NCBI RefSeq assembly: GCF_000276665.1
Contig: NW_004955463.1
Span: forward strand, 4,583,514-4,647,513
Direction: 5' to 3'
DNA from: Chinchilla lanigera
Taxonomy: Eukaryota; Chordata; Mammalia; Rodentia; Chinchillidae
DNA: 64,000 nucleotides
How positions within the stretch are numbered: the first letter of the stretch is position 1; each line of letters opens with the position of its first letter. The notes beneath the pieces were generated by a model that was not told the origin of the DNA, did not search any database, and saw nothing but the letters and a program-made list of their open reading frames with translations. Shown piece after piece: positions 57,301 through 64,000 of this stretch. Made by a program: the position numbers and the translations under genes.

Positions 57301-58130
57301 TGGGGTAGGAAGGTGAATTGGGGCAGCAGATGGTCATCTACCAACGTGGGTATAGGCTAGGTTCTATAGGACTCTAAGGGACCTTCTTTCACAGAGTAGA
57401 GTATGGGCTGTGAAGTTTGTTGCTAGGAGAGTAAGACATTTAAGAAGGGAGAAAAATAAAACCCAAAGACTGATAGTCAGAGGGGCTTCAGGGAGAAGAC
57501 TGGAGACAAAAGAGAAAGCAAAGAAGGAGGATATTCATCCACACTCCACTATTTTTCCTAACCTTGTTGGAGAGGGGATTATTCAGAAACAACCAAAATC
57601 CAAAAGCCAAAAACATCCTTAGTTCCCTTACCTCAATTCTGGACACTTCCAAAAGGCACAAAAGCAGTGGTCAGGAGGAGGCAGAAGAAGAAGGTGTTTA
57701 GATAGCTTTGAGGCGGTGTTCCTCCTCCCCTACAAGGAATACAGATGGCCCAAAGGGCATCCAAGACTCCAGTGCCAGTGGACTGACAGAGGCCTGGCAC
57801 GGGGAGCAAAAAGCTGGAAATGGAGGTAACTCTTACCACTAAGGGCAAATATTCAGGACCATGGGTGGGAAACGGGGCAGTGGACGTGGCTGTGGAAATA
57901 AGCAAAGATCAACCAAACGAGAAAACCAAAGCTATTGAGTCAGAGCTGCTACATCAGGAGACTCAGCCTGCATCAGTTGGACTTTGCCCAAGATCCCCAG
58001 GCAGATAGAGGAGCAGACAGTGTAAAGTACAAGGGGAAAAGCTTCCTACATGCCCTGATTGGGAGCTTTTGGGCTGGCGAAACTGAAAGTGGGCTAAATA
58101 GAAGCCGGGCATCCTAGGCAATTGGTTAGG
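57301..58130. other. Unassigned sequence downstream of the CCAAT stretch
   Basis: The region has frames of 60-90 codons on both strands (57410-57622, 57633-57905 minus, 57820-58008, 57935-58117), more than its flanks. It could be decayed internal ERV sequence, but I recognise no Gag, Pol or Env motif. Confidence 0.35.
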
Positions 58131-60825
58131 GAAAGTATTTACCTTTTTCTGGTTGGTCCTAAGTTAGAAGTAGGGACAAAAATCCAGTACATTGCCAGTT
58201 ATTAATCAAGCCCTGACTTTGGGAGCCAATTATGATGAAATTATTCTTTTGCTTCCTATTTTCTTTCTAGAGAGAGTAATCTGACTACTTGAAAGTCTGA
58301 CTTACAGCAGGCTGACCTCTGGACCGGTTGTTTTGGATTAGCAATTTCATAGGGCTCCTCCAAAATATGAATTAATAGCATGAGTTTTATTTCTAAGAAG
58401 CAATTGGGTGACTAGAAAATGTTTTTTAAAAATCAGTGAAGCTGATTTTATGTTCTCATTTTTACTTAGAACAACTGCCAATGTGCTATAGTATACACAC
58501 ACATACATGTGCACAAAAACGTGCACAAATTTTTTTTAAAGCAAGGAGCAAGAAATTTAAAAGTATCCCCCCCCCACCAGCTCAGCAGAGAGGTTTAACC
58601 ATTACAGCTGAACAAGTTTATAAACCATATTTTACTGTTTCTAATTTATCTGCCCTTGCAGACAGCCTTTATTTAGCCCTCCAAGTGATGCATTTGAATT
58701 CTTCTTCAGGAGAGGTGGATAATGAATAAAATTAAAGTTTAATCTCCTCTATACAGAGTTGGCAGAAAGAAAGCAGGGGGAGTAAATAAACATGTGGTTG
58801 GTCTGTAAAGAAGTATATAAACCAATTTCAGGTAAATCACAAGTAGTTACATATCTCTCCCAGGCAATTAAGGGGAAGCCGCCACCACCCGTGATGTAGG
58901 AAACCATGTTTGCCATTGATTCTCTAATGTGCTGGTTGAAATCTTTTCAGCCACTGTTAATTTAAAGCCCCCTATAATTACACTTCCTGCAAGAAAGAGC
59001 GATCAAATTTTCTGGACCAAAGCCTTACTATTTTGTGGTGAATCAGAAGTAAGACTGCAGCAATTGGTATCACAAGGAATATATGAGCCTTCACCTTAAA
59101 TTTTTTCTTTAATTAATGAATTAGATACCATATCCTTCAGAGGTAGGTCACTTTAGTCAGTTTTTTTTCTACTGGAGTGAAAACTTGTCATCTATGGAAA
59201 AGTTCAAGGTTGAGTAGTATTGTCAAAAAATTGTAAAAGTTCAAACTCAGAGCACTCCACCAGGTTACCACATGTTTCTGAGGTCTAAGTTAGATGGCTA
59301 ATCTATTTCCATACGGTAAAGGTTTGATTCCTTTTGACTGTGATTATCTTAGGTATCATATGCAGCATATATCACTGTTTCTTTCACTCCTTTGATACTT
59401 AATCAAAAACAGACTTCACATCTGTCTTGTCAGATTGTTTTCCTTTCCCTTATATTGTACAATGTAGGGAGAGAAGAAATCATGTGCTCCACCCTGAGCA
59501 TCTATTTCAGTTCTGACCATGAGTACATATCTGCTGAGTCCTAAGTGGACCTTCACCTGCACAATGAAGGCTGCATATGGCTTCACTAGCACAGGGGAGC
59601 CTGAAGGAGAGCTCTGTTGCTAAAAGTTATTGCTTTGATTCCTAGATTCCTAAACTGAGGCATTAAGTTTGATTTTTATCTCATAAAAATGGGGAATTTT
59701 GAGAAACAAGTGAAAAGAAAGCTGTCCTATGTGTGGGCATCCTGTAGAATTATACAAAAAACTTTGCCAAGGTTGTATGATTTTCAAATGCAAAAAGAGC
59801 CATAAATGAAAGCCGATTGGTAAGATGTTCTCCCTGGGAAAGGGGCCCTAAAGGTCTGGCCACTCCCCAACCCTCCCACTGCCACCTGCTGTGTGCTGCA
59901 AAGCATATTGCGATCTGGCCTCTTGGCATGAGTTTTCTAATAATGTCACAACAAGCTTTCTGCACACCAAAGATATCACAGGAAAAAAACCCACTCTCGG
60001 CTTTAGCCCTTAGAGCCAAACATTCAATTTCGGACTTTGGCAGTAAGAAAAAAAGGATATGTAAAGAACAGCAAAACAAACAAACAAAAAAACACCCACT
60101 GATTTTTGTCCCTTTTTATTCTTACTTGATTTAAAATAAAAACTTCACCTCATAAATCAGAGATGAATAAAATCCCTGGAAAACACTGAAAACACTTTCC
60201 ATTTTGCTTCCAGCGCTGAGCCTTTCTTCACTGTCCATTGCTACATTTGCCAGATAATCCATTATGGGAGTAAAAAAACTCCCAACACTGACAAATAAAT
60301 CATTCTGAAAGCCAGGGCTTCCCAAGGGTAACATTAGAGATTATCAGTCAGGAAGAAATGTTAACATCCATTTTCCCATCATTGCAATGCCCTTTGTTAA
60401 TGCATTTTTTCTTTGCAGAAAAGCACAATGACCTGCATTATGGGGACATTTTATGCAAATAGAAGTTAGTCTGTGTGAAACTGTTTGGTATTTGTCATTG
60501 TAGCCCTGGCAAATGCCCCTCCCAGAAAGATACTTATCTCAGTGAAAAGCCAACTCACATGGCCCTCAGCACATTAGAAGATCTACTTTTCAGGTCTCCA
60601 CTCCCAAAGAGAAATAATTAGGCTTTCGGCAAGTTGATCTCTCAGTAGGAGCTCAGGTAAGAGAAGGCTCTTTTCAGTAGCAGGAGATAGGATGTTGTCC
60701 TACCTTAGTTCCTGAGATGACACAGGAATCAAATCCTGGGTCTATCTAACACTATGTACGAATCACAAGATTTCAGAGCTAGAAGCTCAGTCTCATTCTG
60801 TCATTTATTTCAGTAGGAAAATTGA
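58131..60825. other. Repeat-poor non-coding DNA, candidate regulatory region
   Basis: In about 2.7 kb I recognise only microrepeats: CA-rich text at 58493-58530 and a C run near 58567. It contains an intact octamer ATGCAAAT at about 60455 and GATA- and homeobox-like words. The sequence texture is that of unique DNA. The opposing frames at 59750-60134 are mutual shadows. Confidence 0.35.
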
Positions 60826-60960
60826 AACTGGGTTTAGTGGCACACACCTGTAATCCCAGCACTCGGGAAGCTGAGGCAAGAGGATCCTGGCCAGTTTGAG
60901 GCTAGCCTAGGCTACATAGCAAGACCGTCTCAAAAAACCAAAACTAAAACAAAATGAAAT
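60826..60960 (+). mobile_element. B1 SINE
   Basis: It reads 'actgggtttagtggcacacacctgtaatcccagcactcgg', 'gaggctagcctaggctacatag' and 'gaccgtctcaaaaaacc' with an A-rich tail. Confidence 0.93.
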
Positions 60961-61023
60961 AACAAACAGACAAAAAGGGTGATAAGACTTGCCTAATGTC
61001 AGAGAGCTCAGTAATAGTTGATA

Positions 61024-61047
61024 AATATAATAATAATAATAATAAAG
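61024..61047. repeat. (ATA)n microsatellite
   Basis: A short (ATA)n run on the plus strand. Confidence 0.9.
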
Positions 61048-61399
61048 AAAATAGTGGACAAAGACTAGAATCTAAACTTTCTGGACAACATATTGACTAT
61101 ACTAATTTATTGCTTCATTCATTTTCTTCAAAAATGTTAAGATTAAGTCACTGTACATTTTTCTGAAAAGATAACAATAAGATATAATGTATACTTTCAG
61201 AAGGCAATCATGGTTCAGGAGGGGAGAAAGGACTAAAATGATAAATGTAAATGCAGAAGATTTAACAATTTCAGTTCTTATCATCACAGCTCTGGTAAAT
61301 AATTTGTGGCATGCCTATAAAGTGGAAAAGCAAGTAGTTGTTAAAACAATCATACGCAAATCTGTACTGATGAAGTAGAAGGAGGTCTAAGTTATACAA
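61048..61399. other. AT-rich non-coding DNA, nothing recognised
   Basis: No repeat recognised; may be diverged L1. Confidence 0.35.
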
Positions 61400-61787
61400 T
61401 ATTGTCAAATTAAAAAAGCAAAGTATATAGAATAGATATCAACCCAGTTATACTAATTATCACTTTAATGGCAATTTAAAATGCATTATTTAAAAGATAG
61501 TTCATCAAAGTAGACCCAAAAAATTCAACACCAAAATCTATGCTGTCTATAAGAAACTCACTTTAAATATAAAGATTTATATAACATAAAAGGAAGTGGA
61601 TGGAGAAAGAAATACCATGCTACCATTAACCAAAAGAAGGTAAGGATATTTATATTACCTTTAGATTAACTTCAAAGCAAAGAGTGTTATCAGGGATTTA
61701 AAAAAAAGGCAGAAGGACATTACATAATAATAAAGGGATCAATTTTTGAAAAAGCTATTACAATCTTTAACACATATGTCCCTGTTA

Positions 61788-62221
61788 TGGCTACTGTCTG
61801 GATGTCCACCCAAAGTCACAAGTTGTCATGCATGGGGCTTTTTCAGAATATGTGATTCTGAGATTAAGGGTACATGATTACTAAATCAGTCCATGGATTA
61901 GTTTGGCATAGTTCTGGGTAGAATTAAGGGTGCCCCACACTGGATATGAATGCTACCCACCTTAAGGTGTTAGCCTGGATAAAATATAAGAGACAGAAAG
62001 AATCTGTAACTTCTCACTTGTAGAAAACTGCCTTTTGCCTTCTGCCTGCCATGGACTGTTTCTTCTCCTCAATGCCTGTCTGCCATACTGCCCCCAGCCT
62101 TGGAGCCAGCCAACTATGAACTGAATCCTCTACAAACTGAGCCAAAAAAAACCTTTCCTCCTTTAACTTTGGGTGCCAGGTATGTTATCTCAACAACAAG
62201 AAAAGTAATTAAGGCAGTACC
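61788..62221 (+). mobile_element. MaLR-type solo LTR in L1, 424 bp
   Basis: The LTR (61793-62216) begins tgttatggctactgtctgg and ends aaagtaattaaggca. The flanks gtccc (61788-61792) and gtacc (62217-62221) are a 5-bp duplication with one mismatch, and the L1 text reads on across the site. It is the closest relative here of the LTR at 16865. The 98-codon frame at 62100-62396 joins LTR and L1 sequence and is an artefact. Confidence 0.93.
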
Positions 62222-63664
62222 TAACAACAAAGTTTCAAAATGTATGAGACAAAAACTAATAGAATTGCAAGGAGAAATAGACAAATACACTATTATAGAT
62301 TTTCACATCCCTGTGTCAGAAATGGACAGATCCAGCAGGAAGAAGATGAGTAAGAACACAGCAAGTTCAATAGTAGCATCAAGCAATCAGATATAATTGA
62401 CATCTACAGACTAATTTATTCAATAATTAGGGAATATCCAGTCTTCTCAAGCAGTTGTGGAATGTTCACTGATATGATCCACATTCTGGCCCATAAAACA
62501 CATTGCAAAAGAATTTGGAACAATCAAAAGCGCACAGAGGCTGCTCTGAGAACACAGTGGAGTTAGACTACAAATGAGTAACAAAGAAATAACTGGAAAA
62601 AATGAAAAATCTTGAAGTTCAAATAACATATTTCTAAATAATATAGTTTTTAAAAACATTAACAGAAATTTTAGAGTATTTTGAATGAAAGGAAAATATA
62701 TCCCCAAATCTGTGGGGCATGGCAAGAACAGCATGTAGAGGAAAATACACAATTCAAACTATATTTAAAACATTTAGCAGGATATTAAAAAGATCTTAAA
62801 ATCAATCACTTACGGTTTCACATTAGAAAACTTGAAACAAAAGGCCAAATTAAATCCAAAGTAAGCAGAAGAGCAGAGATTGCAATTAGAATAGAAACTA
62901 ACGAAATTGAAATGAAGAATAGAGAAAATCAATCAAATCTTTCATTACATATATAAATAAAACTGGTGAAACTATAGCTTAGGTAGCTAAGAAGAAAGAG
63001 GGAAATTACTAATGTCAGCAATTAAAGAGGAAACATCACTGTAAACCCCTCAAAAATTAAAGGAATAATAAAGATTTACTATTAATGACTCTAGGCCTAC
63101 AAATTTGACAATTTAGATGGAAGGAACTAGTTCCTTAAAAGACACAATCTGTTAAAATCCACACAAGAAGAAATGGATGATCTTTATAGGTCTATATTTA
63201 TTTTAGAATTAAATCAGCAATTAATAGTCTTTCAAAACAGAATGGACCAAGCCTGGATGAGTTCACTGGTGACTATTATCAAACATATAAAACAGAAATT
63301 GTACCAGATCTCTGTAATATATTTTACAAGTTAGAAACAAAGGGAATACTTCTTAATTTATTCTGTAAGGTCAATATTACGCTAAAACCAAACCAAAGAC
63401 TTTACAAGAAAACCACAGAACAATTTATCTCATAAATATAAATGCCAAGATCCTTAACAAGATATTAGCAAATCAAATACAACTATGTAAAAAGAGCTAT
63501 AAACCACACCACCTGGAATTTATTCCATGCATGTAAGGCTGGTTCAACATTGAAAAAAAATTAAATAATTCATCACATCAATAGTCTATGAAGAATTAAA
63601 AGCATATGATTTCATTAATAGACACAAAGAATTCATTTGAAAAAACACAAGTCCCATTCATGAT

Positions 63665-63773
63665 AAGAGTACTTAAGGGGGTGGGGACCTAGCTCAGCAG
63701 CACAAGTGCTAACCTAGCAAGTGCAAGATCTTGAGTTCGATTCCTGGCACCAAAAAAAAGAAGAGTTCTTAAG
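63665..63773 (+). mobile_element. ID SINE with 13-bp target duplication, in L1
   Basis: Between aagagtacttaag (63665-63677) and aagagttcttaag (63761-63773) lies an ID: ggtggggacctagctcagc, cttgagttcgattcctggcacc and an A-rich tail. It ends GGCACC rather than GGTACC. Confidence 0.92.
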
Positions 63774-63783
63774 AAACTGAATA

Positions 63784-64000
63784 GCTCCCTGAACATGCCC
63801 TGCACCAAGTGAGTGAACACTCCAAGAGCTGCTGGTCCCACGATTCAAGTCTGTGCTTTACTTGTGCTGGGGGGTGCAGGCACAGGCAGTCTGTGATTGC
63901 TCTTTGAGTGGCCTGGGTCTGGCTCCTGTGCACGACCTGAACTGACTAAGAAGCAGAAACAGATGGGCTGCGACCTGCTCCCACCACTATGGTTCCCAGC
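63784..64000. other. GC-richer sequence at the window edge, unassigned
   Basis: Directly after the L1 text stops, the composition changes to GC-richer sequence ('gctgctggtcccacgattc', 'gcctgggtctggctcctg'). It could be the start of another element, but the window ends. Confidence 0.4.

Larger units (their letters stand above)
61400..63783 (+). mobile_element. Old L1 ORF2 fragment, plus strand, with nested LTR and ID
   Basis: L1 ORF2 is recognisable over more than 2 kb, from the end of the endonuclease domain into the reverse-transcriptase domain: 'gctgtctataagaaactcac', 'aatagacaaatacactattatag', 'atccacattctggcccataaaac', 'ggatgagttcactggtgac' and 'ggctggttcaacattg'. The frame is destroyed by stops and indels. 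It is interrupted by an LTR at 61793 and an ID at 63677. Confidence 0.92.

Noticed and set aside
62100..62396. 98-codon frame considered as a gene fragment
   Set aside because: It runs from an LTR into L1 ORF2 sequence across the insertion site.

Overview
This is a stretch of mammalian nuclear DNA, almost certainly from a rodent. It is AT-rich and has no CpG island, no convincing spliced gene, no RNA gene outside SINEs, and none of the operons, ribosome binding sites or CRISPR arrays of bacteria. The rodent call rests on ID SINEs (tRNA-Ala/BC1-like), B1 SINEs (7SL-like), a B1-ID dimer with B4 architecture, and MaLR-type LTRs in the rodent style. The youngest ID copies share a 3' end reading GGTACC followed by an A-rich tail. 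That is not the mouse/rat ID end and may point to a hystricognath or another non-murid rodent; the species is not assigned.

Layout. 1-11 kb: mostly unassigned sequence with one young ID, a B1, a MaLR LTR, a long polypyrimidine tract and a hAT relic split by an LTR. 11-13.4 kb: two old L1 3' ends on the plus strand. 13.4-23 kb: unassigned sequence with B1, ID, LTRs, a 901-base assembly gap, and a MER5A relic split by an MLT1 LTR. 23-30.7 kb: two well-bounded solo ERV LTRs, a polypurine tract and more MaLR LTRs. 30.7-39 kb: unassigned sequence with several IDs, an L2 end and pieces of one long ancient repeat. 39.2-43.8 kb: two old minus-strand L1s carrying an unclassified ~0.88-kb insert, two IDs and an LTR. 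44.5 kb: an ID pair around a 100-base gap. 45-53.5 kb: old repeats, an LTR with internal MaLR sequence, B1 and B4. 53.6-55.1 kb: a younger L1 3' end. 55.9-58.1 kb: an old local duplication around an LTR and an LTR-like stretch with repeated CCAAT boxes. 58.1-60.8 kb: repeat-poor sequence, the best place to look for regulatory elements. 61.4-63.8 kb: degenerate L1 ORF2 carrying an LTR and an ID.

The open reading frames available are short, fall in low-complexity tracts or inside transposons, or lack any recognisable family. One 75-codon minus-strand frame at 19.4-19.6 kb opens exactly at a splice-acceptor-like sequence and is kept as a weak exon candidate. The window is best read as intergenic or deep intronic DNA whose readable content is a layered record of retrotransposition. 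Family names were assigned by eye against remembered consensus features, so subfamily names are provisional. I did not find a new biological system.
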